64,000 bases of DNA. Origin: JAAYTY01 sp964569245. GTDB taxonomy: Bacteria; Fermentibacterota; Fermentibacteria; Fermentibacterales; Fermentibacteraceae. This document shows positions 27,134 to 35,284 of this stretch, in pieces (the first letter of the stretch is position 1; the number at the start of each line of letters is the position of its first letter). Location: positions 218,448 to 282,447 of the forward strand of contig CAZMTK010000002.1 in the NCBI GenBank assembly GCA_964569245.1. Direction: 5' to 3'. A model generated the notes under the pieces. It was not told where the DNA came from. It ran no database searches and worked only from the letters and a program-made list of their open reading frames with translations. Position numbers and translations under genes: made by a program.

Positions 27134-27545
27134 TTGGCGGTCCCACGGGGATACGCAGTCCCCCGCGGACCTCGGGTTCGCATGAAATGCGAGCACGAAA
27201 CGCAGACGCCCTGCGGCTGCGTTGCCAATTACATTCGTATCGCCCTGTACCAGAAATGGAATTGGCGGTCCCACGGGGAAACGCAGTCCCCCGCGGACCT
27301 CGGGTTCGCATGAAATGCGAGCACGAAACGCAGACNNNNNNNNNNNNNNNNNNNNNNNNNNNNNNNNNNNNNNNNNNNNNNNNNNNNNNNNNNNNNNNNN
27401 NNNNNNNNNNNNNNNNNNNNNNNNNNNNNNNNNNNACGCAGTCCCCCGCGGACCTCGGGTTCGCATGAAATGCGAGCACGAAACGCAGACGCCCTGCGGC
27501 TGCGTTGCCAATTACATTCGTATCGCCCTGTACCAGAAATGGAAT
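27134..27545 (+). repeat. 128-bp tandem repeats carrying the 3' end of tRNA-Glu, interrupted by an N gap
   Basis: Unit 1 is 27134-27261; unit 2 starts at 27262 and runs into the Ns; a piece after the Ns (27436-27544) equals a unit without its first 19 bases. Each unit begins TTGGCGGTCCCACGGGGA, identical to the acceptor-stem and CCA end of the adjacent tRNA-Glu gene (27545 onward). Inside each unit are hairpins TCGCAT/ATGCGA (27178-27183 / 27187-27192) and ACGCAG/CTGCGT (27200-27205 / 27217-27222). Units 1 and 2 differ by one base in the overlap read. Flanks of the gap share exactly 55 bases. Confidence 0.8.
27336..27435. other. Assembly gap (100 N) inside the tandem repeats
   Basis: Exactly 100 Ns. 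The 55 bases before it (27281-27335) are repeated immediately after it (27436-27490), as expected when a scaffolder joins contigs that overlap within a repeat. The true number of units is therefore unknown; the simplest reading is two units. Confidence 0.95.
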
Positions 27546-27621
27546 TGGCGGTCCCACGGGGAATCGAACCCCGGTTTGATGGCTGAGAACCACCCGTCCT
27601 AGACCTCTAGACGATGGGACC
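27546..27621 (-). tRNA. tRNA-Glu (anticodon CTC), CCA encoded
   Basis: Minus-strand cloverleaf: acceptor GGTCCCA pairs with TGGGACC, the D arm is in GTCTAGAGGTCTAGGAC, the anticodon arm is GGTGG-TTCTCAG-CCATC with anticodon CTC, and the T arm is CGGGG-TTCGATT-CCCCG. Discriminator G is followed by encoded CCA (27548-27546). It lies 66 bases downstream of gltX on the same strand, so synthetase and its tRNA may share a transcript. Its 3' end is the unit border of the adjacent 128-bp repeats. Confidence 0.95.
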
Positions 27622-27687
27622 GCCGAGGGAGCGGGATTATCTCCGGACGGTCGAGCCTATGTCAAGTCCGGCACAGGCTTCGCACTA

Positions 27688-29181
27688 TCAGTCTTCGTCG
27701 CGCCCGAACAGGTCCTCGTAGCGTTTCACCGCCTTGCTGAGCGCCTCTCCCCCGAGGTCGCCGAGACTTTCGATGGCTCTGCGCAGGCGCACCCGGCACA
27801 TGTCGCTGCCCAGCAGTGCCATGGAGTCGTACAACGGGGTCGAGGCCTTCGAGCCCGAGATCGCCACGTAGAAGGGTCGCGTGAGGTCGCGAAGCTTTAC
27901 GCCAAGCTTCTCGCCGAGATCCTTGAAGAGCCCTTCGACGGCGGAGGGAGTCATCTCGTCGAGTCTCTCGATCCGCCACACCGCTAGCTGCAGGATCTCC
28001 TGAACCTCGGCAGCCGTCCTGCCCTTCATCTCCAGCGCCCGGGGGTCCAGCGGCACCGAGTCGGAGAAGAAGAACGAGGTCAGCGGCCCCCAGTCCCCGA
28101 GAGTTTCCAGCCTGCTGTGGGCGACCTTCAGCACTTCCAGCAGGTGCTCCCTGCCCAGGCCCCACTGCTCCATCACGGGCATCAGGCTCTCGGGGGTGTA
28201 GTTCTCGCGGATGTACCTTGCGTTGAGCCAGCGCAGCTTGGCGATGTCGAACACCGGGCCGCCCAGTGTGATGTCCTCGAGGCGCAGCTCTCTCAGCATG
28301 TCCTCGATCGAGAATTTCTCCTCGCCTACGGGCATGCTCCAACCCATCATGCCGAGGTAGTTGAGAAGCGCTTCCGGCAGGAATCCAGCCCGCCTGTAGT
28401 AGGTGATGGAGGTAGGGTTCCTCCTCTTCGAGAGCTTGCTGCGGTCAGCATTCCGAAGAAGCGGAAGATGGCAGAACACCGGCGGCTCCCACCCGAAGGC
28501 CTCGAATAGGAAGATGTGCTTGGGGACGGAGTTGATCCACTCCTCGCCGCGGATGATGTGACTGATCTGCATCAGGTGGTCGTCAACCACCACGGCCAGA
28601 TGGTATGTGGGAAACCCGTCGCTCTTGAGCAGGATCTGGTCGTCCACCGTGGACCATGCCTTGCGGATCTCTCCGCGCAGAAGGTCGGTGAACACGCACT
28701 CGTCCTCAAGTGGAGCCTTCATGCGGATCACATGGGCTTCACCCGCGGCGGCCCTGCGGTCGGACTCGTCGCGGGGGATGTCGCGGCAGTGCCTGTCGTA
28801 TCCCGAGTCGGCGCCCGACCGGCGGGCAGCCCTCATCGAGAGCAGGCGCTCCCTTGTGCAGAAGCACCTGTATGCAGCGCCCTTCGAGAGCAGTGCGGCG
28901 GCGTGCTCGCGGTAAATGCCCAGCCTCTCGCTCTGGCGGTACGGCCCGAATGGCCCTCCGATGCCGGGACCCTCGTCCCACTTCAGGCCGAGCCACTCGA
29001 GCGAGTCGCATATCGCCTGCTCGAACCGTGCGTGAGAGCGATAGCTGTCCGTGTCCTCGATGCGGAGGACGAAGCTCCCCCCGTTCTTCTTCGCCCATAC
29101 GTAGTCGAACAGGGCCTGGTAGGCCGTTCCGACATGGGGGTCGCCAGTGGGAGAGGGCGCAATCCTCGTTCTTACCTTCAC
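27688..29181 (-). CDS. gltX: Glutamyl-tRNA synthetase
   Basis: Class I synthetase of 497 residues that charges tRNA-Glu. The catalytic core shows RIAPSPTGDPHVGTAY (HIGH variant PHVGT) at residues 5-20, RIEDTDSYRS near 40, YRCFCTRERL, LKSDGFPTYHLAVVVDDHLM near 187, RGEEWINSVPKH and the KMSKS variant SKLSKRR near 250. The all-helical anticodon-binding domain fills the C-terminal third. The GTG start at 29181 is one base after the glnS stop, so the two are coupled. A separate glnS next door implies direct charging of tRNA-Gln, so this enzyme is probably discriminating. tRNA-Glu follows 66 bases downstream. Confidence 0.97.
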   Translation of the reverse strand: MKVRTRIAPSPTGDPHVGTAYQALFDYVWAKKNGGSFVLRIEDTDSYRSHARFEQAICDSLEWLGLKWDEGPGIGGPFGPYRQSERLGIYREHAAALLSKGAAYRCFCTRERLLSMRAARRSGADSGYDRHCRDIPRDESDRRAAAGEAHVIRMKAPLEDECVFTDLLRGEIRKAWSTVDDQILLKSDGFPTYHLAVVVDDHLMQISHIIRGEEWINSVPKHIFLFEAFGWEPPVFCHLPLLRNADRSKLSKRRNPTSITYYRRAGFLPEALLNYLGMMGWSMPVGEEKFSIEDMLRELRLEDITLGGPVFDIAKLRWLNARYIRENYTPESLMPVMEQWGLGREHLLEVLKVAHSRLETLGDWGPLTSFFFSDSVPLDPRALEMKGRTAAEVQEILQLAVWRIERLDEMTPSAVEGLFKDLGEKLGVKLRDLTRPFYVAISGSKASTPLYDSMALLGSDMCRVRLRRAIESLGDLGGEALSKAVKRYEDLFGRDED

Positions 29182-29182
29182 G

Positions 29183-30919
29183 TCAGTGCCCCCCCTCCTT
29201 CGGTGCGGACTTCGCGATCCTCGCCCAGTCGTCCCTCAGGGTTACGGTGCGGTTGAACACAGGGGCTCCCGGCCTCGAGTCGCCCGTGTCCGCGCAGAAG
29301 TAGCCCAGCCTCTCGAACTGCCAGGCCGTTCCCGGGGCGGATGATGCCAGATGATTCTCGACCATGCAGCCGGTGAGGATCTCGAGCGAGGCGGGGTTGA
29401 TGTCCTCCTTCCAGCTCCGCCCCTCGGTCGAGCCCGGGAAGGGCACGCCGAAGAGGTGCTCGTAAAGCCGCACCTCGGCAGGCACGCAGTGGGCGGCGGA
29501 CACCCAGTGCAGGGTTGCCTTCACCCTCCGCCCGTCGGGGGCGTCACCGCCTTTCGTCGCAGGGTCGTAGGTGCAGCGGATCTCCCTGATCTCGCCGGTG
29601 GAGGGATCCTTCACCACCCCCGTGCATTTCACAAGGTAGGCGTAGCGCAGGCGCACCTCCCTGCCGGGCGAGAGCCTGAAGAACTTCGATGGCGGAGTCT
29701 CCATGAAGTCGTCCCGTTCGATGTAGAGATCCCGGCTGAACGTAATCCGCCTCGTGCCCGCAGAGGGATCCTCGGGATTCACCACGAAGTCGAACTCCTC
29801 GGTCTGACCCTCCGGGTAGTTCTCGATCACCAGCTTCACCGGCCTGAGAACCGCCATGGCGCGGGGGGCAGTGCGGTTCAGCTCTTCCCTCACGCAGTGT
29901 TCGAGCAGCGCGATGTCCACTACACTGTCGCGCTTGGCTACTCCCACACGCTCGGCGAACGCGCGTATGGCCGCGGGGGGGTAGCCGCGGCGCCTGATGC
30001 CGGCCAGCGTCGGCATCCTGGGGTCGTCCCAGCCGCGCACCAGGCCTTCGTTAACAAGCTCCAGGAACTTGCGCTTGCTCATCACCGTGTGGGTGAGGTT
30101 GAGCCTGGCGAACTCGATCTGCTGGGAGTGGTGTATGCCGAGCTCGTCCAGGAACCAGTCGTACAGGGGTCTGTGATCCTCGAACTCGAGCGTGCAGATG
30201 GAGTGGGTGATCCCCTCCAGCGAGTCGGACACAGGATGGGCGTAGTCGTACATCGGATAGATGCACCACTTGTCGCCTGTCCTGTGATGGCTGGCGCGCA
30301 GGATCCTGTAGATCACGGGATCACGCATGTTCAGGTTAGGCGAGGCCATGTCTATCTTCGCCCTCAGGGTGCGCGACCCGTCAGGGAACTCGCCGGCCCT
30401 CATACGCCTGAACAGGTCTAGATTCTCCTCGACCTTCCTGTCGCGCCAGGGGCTGTTCCGCCCCGGCTCGGTCAGCGTGCCGCGGTACTCGCGCACCTGC
30501 TCGGCCGTGAGGTCGCAGACATAGGCGCTCCCCTTCAGTATCAGATGCTCGGCGAAACGGTACAGGTCCTCGAAGTAGTCGGAGGCGTAGAACAGCCTGT
30601 CCTCCCAGTCGAATCCCAGCCATCGCACGTCATTGATGATGGAATCGACGTACTCCACCTCCTCCTTCGAGGGGTTGGTATCGTCGAAGCGCAGGTTGCA
30701 CTTCCCTGCGTAGTCCCTCGCTATGCCGAAGTTGAGGCATATGGACTTCGCATGCCCTATGTGCAGGTATCCGTTGGGCTCCGGGGGAAACCGCGTGTGG
30801 ACCCTGCCCCCGAACCGGCCGGTGCGGTTGTGCTCGTTGATGATCTCCCTGATGAAATCAACGGGGGCTCCCGCAGCCGTCCTGTCGAAACCGTCAGTTC
30901 TCTTCTTCACGTCATCCAT
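29183..30919 (-). CDS. glnS: Glutaminyl-tRNA synthetase
   Basis: Class I synthetase of 578 residues, normal for bacterial GlnRS. Signatures: TRFPPEPNGYLHIGHAKSI with the HIGH motif near residue 51, CNLRFDDTNPSKEE near 75, YDYAHPVSDSLEGITHSICT near 225, the KMSKS variant VMSKRK near 281, and the two beta-barrel anticodon-binding domains in the C-terminal half (HWVSAAHCVPAEVRLYEHLF, GCMVENHLASSAPG, FERLGYFCADTGDS). GAGGATC precedes the ATG. GlnRS is patchily distributed in bacteria outside Proteobacteria and some candidate phyla, and here it heads a unit with gltX and tRNA-Glu. Confidence 0.97.
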   Translation of the reverse strand: MDDVKKRTDGFDRTAAGAPVDFIREIINEHNRTGRFGGRVHTRFPPEPNGYLHIGHAKSICLNFGIARDYAGKCNLRFDDTNPSKEEVEYVDSIINDVRWLGFDWEDRLFYASDYFEDLYRFAEHLILKGSAYVCDLTAEQVREYRGTLTEPGRNSPWRDRKVEENLDLFRRMRAGEFPDGSRTLRAKIDMASPNLNMRDPVIYRILRASHHRTGDKWCIYPMYDYAHPVSDSLEGITHSICTLEFEDHRPLYDWFLDELGIHHSQQIEFARLNLTHTVMSKRKFLELVNEGLVRGWDDPRMPTLAGIRRRGYPPAAIRAFAERVGVAKRDSVVDIALLEHCVREELNRTAPRAMAVLRPVKLVIENYPEGQTEEFDFVVNPEDPSAGTRRITFSRDLYIERDDFMETPPSKFFRLSPGREVRLRYAYLVKCTGVVKDPSTGEIREIRCTYDPATKGGDAPDGRRVKATLHWVSAAHCVPAEVRLYEHLFGVPFPGSTEGRSWKEDINPASLEILTGCMVENHLASSAPGTAWQFERLGYFCADTGDSRPGAPVFNRTVTLRDDWARIAKSAPKEGGH

Positions 30920-31003
30920 ATCGGATCCTCACTGGGTGACTGCCTGTAAAGGACGGGCCGTGGCCCTGCCGACACCAAAGCTTCAGGCCCGCATCCCCGG
31001 GGC

Positions 31004-31774
31004 TCACGCCTCCCAGGGCCGGGCCGTAGTCTGTCGCTGGGAGTACTTCCTTCCGCCCACGGTGATCGCGTTCACCGGGCAGATCCCCTGGCAGCGCATG
31101 CATAGTTCGCATCGGTCGAGATGCTGCGGGAAGTCTCTCATCCTTATGTTCCTCACCGGACAGTGCTCCGCACACAGACCGCATCTCGTACAGACCGACC
31201 TGTCGGCCTCGAGGGGCAGCTTCTTCCGCATGAACGAGAACGGTCTGTCGTTTCCGAGCAGCATACATGCCAGATCGGAGAGGATGGGCACCCTACGCCA
31301 GGAGCCGGTTCCGTGCATCAGCTCACGAGCGAAGGACTCAGACTTCTCGATGCCGCGTCTGACCAGCTTCGCATCCTTCTCCGGGTTCGCATTCCTCTTC
31401 AGGAAGTTCGACGGCATCAAGATCTGCCGTGCGCCCAGCACCTTGTAGCCGAGACGCCTTAGGAGCTGCCTCAGGGGGCCCACGAGCCCCATCGTAGAAC
31501 CGCCCATGGTAACGAGCAGGAAGGCTGATCTCCCGCCGGAAGGCGGCAGATTGCGGAAGAATCGCCAGACCAGGGGATAGGTCGTGAAGGCGGCCGCCGG
31601 ACAGGCCAACCCGAGCACGCCACCTGGAGGCAGAGAGGCCGGGTCGGTGTCCTCGATCGGGCGCGTTCGAACCACAACATCGCCCTCTCTGAACACCGCA
31701 GCCATGGCGGTGACGCAGGCAGCGGTGTTGCCGGTGCCGGAGAAGAAGCAGAAGTCGATATCGCTCTTGATCAT
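31004..31774 (-). CDS. EFR1-type protein: flavodoxin-like domain plus two 4Fe-4S clusters
   Basis: Electron-transfer protein of 256 residues. The N-terminal flavodoxin-like domain starts IDFCFFSGTGNT (FMN-phosphate loop SGTGNT at residues 12-17) and contains LLVTMGGSTMGLVG near 94. The C-terminal ferredoxin domain has two CxxCxxCxxxCP motifs, CTRCGLCAEHCPVRNI and CELCMRCQGICPVNAI, each for one [4Fe-4S] cluster. This order is the EFR1 family found in anaerobes. ATG 31774 is chosen because it starts the flavodoxin fold; the frame extends 140 codons upstream with non-protein-like sequence. Divergent from mnmA. Redox partners not visible here. Confidence 0.88.
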   Translation of the reverse strand: MIKSDIDFCFFSGTGNTAACVTAMAAVFREGDVVVRTRPIEDTDPASLPPGGVLGLACPAAAFTTYPLVWRFFRNLPPSGGRSAFLLVTMGGSTMGLVGPLRQLLRRLGYKVLGARQILMPSNFLKRNANPEKDAKLVRRGIEKSESFARELMHGTGSWRRVPILSDLACMLLGNDRPFSFMRKKLPLEADRSVCTRCGLCAEHCPVRNIRMRDFPQHLDRCELCMRCQGICPVNAITVGGRKYSQRQTTARPWEA

Positions 31775-31885
31775 CGCCTTTCCGTTCCCGGGAAGGAAAG
31801 CACGAACATAACCAACAGCCTGCTCCGAGGCATGACTGTGTCCCAGGAAGCCTCCGGAGTTAGTATAGCCAAGGAGGAGATCGGC

Positions 31886-32962
31886 ATGAAGTACCTCGTC
31901 CTTCTCAGCGGCGGGGTGGATTCCGCTGTGGCAGCGCTCCTTCTGCGGAGGGGGGGTTGGGATGTTTCCGGCATTCACATGCTGCCCGGGAGAGACGAAT
32001 CCGCTCCTCCGGGCTCCTGCTGGAGCGAGGAAGCATCCACAGCCGCCGACCATGCCGCCGCCGTCGCGGACAGGCTCGGCATTCCCCTGACCGTGGCGGA
32101 CGTCTCCTCGAGCTTCAGGAAGCACGTTCTGGAAGCTGCAGGCCGGATGTACTCGTCGGGCCTCACTCCCAATCCGTGTGCCCTCTGCAACAGGCATGTC
32201 AAGCTCGGCGCTCTGCTCGAGGCCGCCAGGTCATCCGGGCTGTCGTTCGACAGGGTAGCCACCGGACACTATTCGCGCACGGCCGTGTCGTCCGCGGGGC
32301 GCAGCCTTCTGTTCGCAGGATCTGACAGAAGCAAGGACCAGAGCTACTTCCTGTCCCTGCTCGCCCAGGCTCAGCTCCGCCTGCTCGACCTTCCCCTTGG
32401 CACCCTAACGAAGAGCGAAGTGCGCAGGATCGCGGATGAGTCGGGGCTTTCGAACCTGGTAAGGCCGCAGGAGAGCCAGGACTTCGCGGCGGACGGCGCG
32501 TTCGCATCGGTGGTTCGCGACGAATCGCCTGCACCGGGGCCGATAGTGGATGTCGAAGGGAGACTCCTCGGAGAGCACCGCGGAGCGTTCCTGTTCACCG
32601 TGGGGCAGCGGTGCGGCCTCGGAATCGGCGGCCTTCGCAGGCCGATGTACGTGCTCGAGACGGACGTGAAGGGCAACCGTGTGATCGTGGGTCCAGCAGA
32701 GCGCCTTCTGTCAGGAGGGCTGAGGGCCGGAGGGATGAACTGGATCGCCCTCGAGACCCCCTCGGGCTCGTTCAGGGCAGCGGTGAGAATCCGCAGCAGG
32801 CACCGGCCGGCTTCCTGCACCGTGAGCGTGACAGATGGCGGCGAAGGGGTGGAAGTATCGTTCGACGAGCCCCAGCCGGCTGTCGCGCCGGGACAGCTTG
32901 CGGTGATCTACGAAGGGGATGCCGTTATCGGCGCGGGGACGATCATCGGGCGCCTCTCGTAG
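31886..32962 (+). CDS. mnmA: tRNA-specific 2-thiouridylase MnmA (second catalytic cysteine replaced)
   Basis: ATP-dependent enzyme of 358 residues that should thiolate U34 of tRNA-Glu, -Gln and -Lys. The PP-loop LLSGGVDSAVAAL lies at residues 5-17; the first cysteine region is TPNPCALCNRHVKLG near 100; further marks are ATGHYSR, SKDQSYFLSLL, LPLGTLTKSEVR, and FTVGQRCGLGIGG near 240. Where other MnmA proteins have the second catalytic cysteine in (S/E)xxxICFI, this one reads ESQDFAADGAF, with alanine in the cysteine position and a shortened loop. The CxxC in NPCALC may matter for a cluster-dependent mechanism. ATG 31886 follows AAGGAGGAG. Convergent with larE. Confidence 0.88.
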   Translation: MKYLVLLSGGVDSAVAALLLRRGGWDVSGIHMLPGRDESAPPGSCWSEEASTAADHAAAVADRLGIPLTVADVSSSFRKHVLEAAGRMYSSGLTPNPCALCNRHVKLGALLEAARSSGLSFDRVATGHYSRTAVSSAGRSLLFAGSDRSKDQSYFLSLLAQAQLRLLDLPLGTLTKSEVRRIADESGLSNLVRPQESQDFAADGAFASVVRDESPAPGPIVDVEGRLLGEHRGAFLFTVGQRCGLGIGGLRRPMYVLETDVKGNRVIVGPAERLLSGGLRAGGMNWIALETPSGSFRAAVRIRSRHRPASCTVSVTDGGEGVEVSFDEPQPAVAPGQLAVIYEGDAVIGAGTIIGRLS

Positions 32963-32998
32963 TCGACAGGCTAGAGCCCCGTATTCAGCAGCCCGCTG

Positions 32999-33757
32999 TC
33001 ACTTCCCGTAGCGCCCGATCCCGGACAGGCGCAGACCCGCCGACCTGACGATCTCTTCGAGCGCAGCCACCAGAACAGGAGACAGGCTGCCGGCTTCTTC
33101 GTGCAACAGCTCCACTCCTGCATCGACGCCGTCGGTGCGCACCCTGGCAAAGGAGAAGCCCAGCGCCAGCACCCGGCGCTCCAGCTCCTCCACGAGGCTG
33201 AGAAGATCCGGGGTGACAGCTGTGCCTGCAGGGATCCTTGTGGCGAGGCAGGCGGTGTTGAGCCGGTGCGGGTCGGGCAGGCCGAGGCCGACGGACATCT
33301 TCACGACTCCCTCTCGGCCGATGCCCAGCTCGGCCAGCGGGCTGCGCACCCCAAGCCCGCGGAGGGCTCTCAAACCGGGGCGGTCTTCCTGAATGTCGTC
33401 GGCGTTCGTGCCGTCGGCGAGCACCGTGAATCCCAAGGCGGCTGCTTCCTCGAGCAGCCTCCCGAGGATGATCTTCTTGCAGAGGTAGCACCTGTCGGGA
33501 GGGTTGGATGCGACCAGGGGGTCGGCAAGCGGATCGAGCCTGACCAGGTGATGCTCGAACCCGAGATCCGCCGCAAGGGCGCAGGCTCTCTCGATGTCGG
33601 AGCGGTGCGTGAAAGGCGTGTCTGCCGTGAGTGCGATGAAGCCTTCTCCAACTGCCTTTGCGGCAACAGCGCAGAGCAGCGAGCTGTCAACCCCGCCGCT
33701 GAAGGCGACGGCGAACGGCTCCATCCCTTCGAGCAGGCTTACCAGACGGCTCGGCAC
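32999..33757 (-). CDS. larE: ATP-dependent sulfur transferase LarE
   Basis: PP-loop enzyme of 252 residues that in Lactobacillus donates sulfur to make the nickel-pincer cofactor of lactate racemase. PP-loop AVAFSGGVDSSLLCAV at residues 16-31; LTADTPFTHRSDIERA near 43; SNPPDRCYLCKKIILGRL near 84 with two cysteines; LADGTNADDIQEDRPG near 112; and LNTACLATRIPAG near 167, whose cysteine fits the sacrificial or cluster cysteine of the family. No larA, larB or larC is in the window, so the actual acceptor is unknown. A 31-bp mobile-element end lies 23 bases upstream of the start and may separate the gene from its promoter. Confidence 0.9.
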   Translation of the reverse strand: MPSRLVSLLEGMEPFAVAFSGGVDSSLLCAVAAKAVGEGFIALTADTPFTHRSDIERACALAADLGFEHHLVRLDPLADPLVASNPPDRCYLCKKIILGRLLEEAAALGFTVLADGTNADDIQEDRPGLRALRGLGVRSPLAELGIGREGVVKMSVGLGLPDPHRLNTACLATRIPAGTAVTPDLLSLVEELERRVLALGFSFARVRTDGVDAGVELLHEEAGSLSPVLVAALEEIVRSAGLRLSGIGRYGK

Positions 33758-33779
33758 TGACGCACGCTCCTTACCCCGT

Positions 33780-33810
33780 CAGTATCAGGTTTAAGATACT
33801 TGAGAAACCC
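33780..33810 (+). repeat. 31-bp repeat, probable left end of the ISL3-like element
   Basis: CAGTATCAGGTTTAAGATAC ... GAGAAACCC. It is about 130 bases before the transposase frame and in the orientation expected of a left inverted end. Same family as 17081-17111 and the MITE ends 54352-54382 / 54456-54486. Confidence 0.6.
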
Positions 33811-33944
33811 TTGAAAACAGACAGCAGAGCCGGCGGACCGCAGCCAGGCGTCTTCAGAGACCGGAGGCAGCAACATATCAGCCTGTTCTTGCTGGAGAAG
33901 CCAGAACAAAGAAGGTCAACAACCGTGACACGAGTATACTGGGA

Positions 33945-35121
33945 TTGAGCGGGTACAGGATAACGGGCGTGAGTGGAGGGAACGTCGTCTGCATAGACGC
34001 GAGCTACACCCGGCGGATCGCATGTCCCTTCTGTGGTGGAGAGCATCTGCGGGTCAAGGACAGGCTTGTGCGTGAGCTGAGGCACGGCAGCATGGGGATG
34101 CGGCCGTGCTATCTGAGGCTCACGGGGCACAAGTACCTCTGCAGGACATGCGGGCGATACTTCAACCAGCGCTTTCCGGGGGTTCAGCCCTGGCGGCGGA
34201 GCACGGAGACGTTCAGGCGGCAGGTATTCACGGACCACATGGACGGGATCTGCAGCAAGAGGCTTGCGGAGCGTGAGCGGATGGGATGGCGACGGTGGGG
34301 CGCTGGCACAGGGACTTCCTGGAGAGGCGGATCACGGAGAGGCAGCTCGGTGGCTGTCCGGAGGTGCTGGGTATGGACGAGCACTTCTTCACCCGGAGGC
34401 GGGGATACGCCACCACGCTTTGCGATCTCGAGCGCCACAGGGTCTATGACGTCGTTCTGGGCAGATCCGAGCAGTCTCTGGCGGGTTTCTTCGAGATGCT
34501 CCAGGGCAGGGACCGGGTGAGGAAGGTGTGCATCGACCTGTCTGCTACGTACCGGTCAATCGTCCGGAGGTACTTCCCGAACGCCAGGATCGTTGCTGAC
34601 CGGTTCCATGTGATCCGGCTGGTAAACCATCATTTCCTGGCGACCTGGAAGACGCTGGACCCGGTGTCGTCGAGGAACCGCGGGCTGAGGTCCCTCATGA
34701 GGAGGCACGGCGACAGGATCAGCCCCGAGCAGAAGACGAGGTTGAGTTCCTACTTCGGGAGCCGTCCCGAGATCGGGGCTATCTACGGCTTCAAGCAGGA
34801 GCTCTGCGGGATGTTCCGACGGAAGACGTGCAGCAGGAGGACCTGTCAGCGCATGATCCCCAGGCTGCTCGCCCTGATCGAGCAGCTCAAGGGCTGCGGG
34901 CTGTAGACCCTTGTCGTCCTGGGCAACACCCTGGCTGACTGGATCGAGGAGATCGTGTGCATGTGGAGATACACGAAGAACAACGGGATCACCGAAGGCT
35001 TCCACAACAAGATGAAGATGCTCGTCAGGAGAGCCTATGGCTTCAGAAACTTCGAGAACTGCCGGCTGAGGGTCCGAGCACTATGCAGCCAGGCAGAACA
35101 GAAGCGCTCTCGCAGGTTCGC
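33945..35121 (+). pseudogene. ISL3-family transposase, broken by a frameshift and a TAG
   Basis: Recognisable ISL3 DDE transposase in three pieces. Piece 1 (33945-about 34280) has the zinc finger IACPFCGGEHLRVKDR ... YLCRTCGRYFNQRFPG. A one-base shift near 34281-34285 leads to piece 2 (34286-34906) with CPEVLGMDEHFF (first Asp), VCIDLSATYRSIVRRYFPNA (second Asp) and VADRFHVIRLVNHH. An in-frame TAG at 34904-34906 separates piece 3, which holds the catalytic Glu region NNGITEGFHNKMK and RRAYGFRNFENCRLRV. The frame is open upstream of 33945 (RDTSILGL) without ATG. The 3' end runs into the second assembly gap. Not expected to be active. Confidence 0.85.
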
Positions 35122-35221
35122 NNNNNNNNNNNNNNNNNNNNNNNNNNNNNNNNNNNNNNNNNNNNNNNNNNNNNNNNNNNNNNNNNNNNNNNNNNNNNNN
35201 NNNNNNNNNNNNNNNNNNNNN
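35122..35221. other. Assembly gap (100 N) at the hairpin array
   Basis: Exactly 100 Ns. The 15 bases CTCTCGCAGGTTCGC are present both just before (35107-35121) and just after (35222-35236), so the join is inside a repeat or hairpin and the distance is not known. Confidence 0.95.
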
Positions 35222-35226
35222 CTCTC

Positions 35227-35283
35227 GCAGGTTCGCGTGCGAACCTGCTGTCGGGAGCTCATTTCTGCAGGGCAGAAATGAGC
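35227..35283 (+). repeat. Two perfect hairpins abutting the 3' end of tRNA-Ser
   Basis: GCAGGTTCGC (35227-35236) / GCGAACCTGC (35239-35248), then linker TGTCGGGA, then GCTCATTTCTGC (35257-35268) / GCAGAAATGAGC (35272-35283). The encoded CCA of tRNA-Ser begins two bases later. The linker TGCTGTCGGG and the outer part GCTCATT...AATGAGCGTGGCG recur at 63895-63975 with different inner stems. Confidence 0.75.
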
Positions 35284-35284
35284 G

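Noticed and set aside
27134..27280. Additional tRNA-Glu genes in the repeats
   Set aside because: Only the last 19 bases of the tRNA are present in each unit; D, anticodon and variable arms are missing.
35227..35283. Terminator of tRNA-Ser
   Set aside because: The stems are strong but no T-tract follows on the minus strand, and the same structures occur away from tRNA genes.
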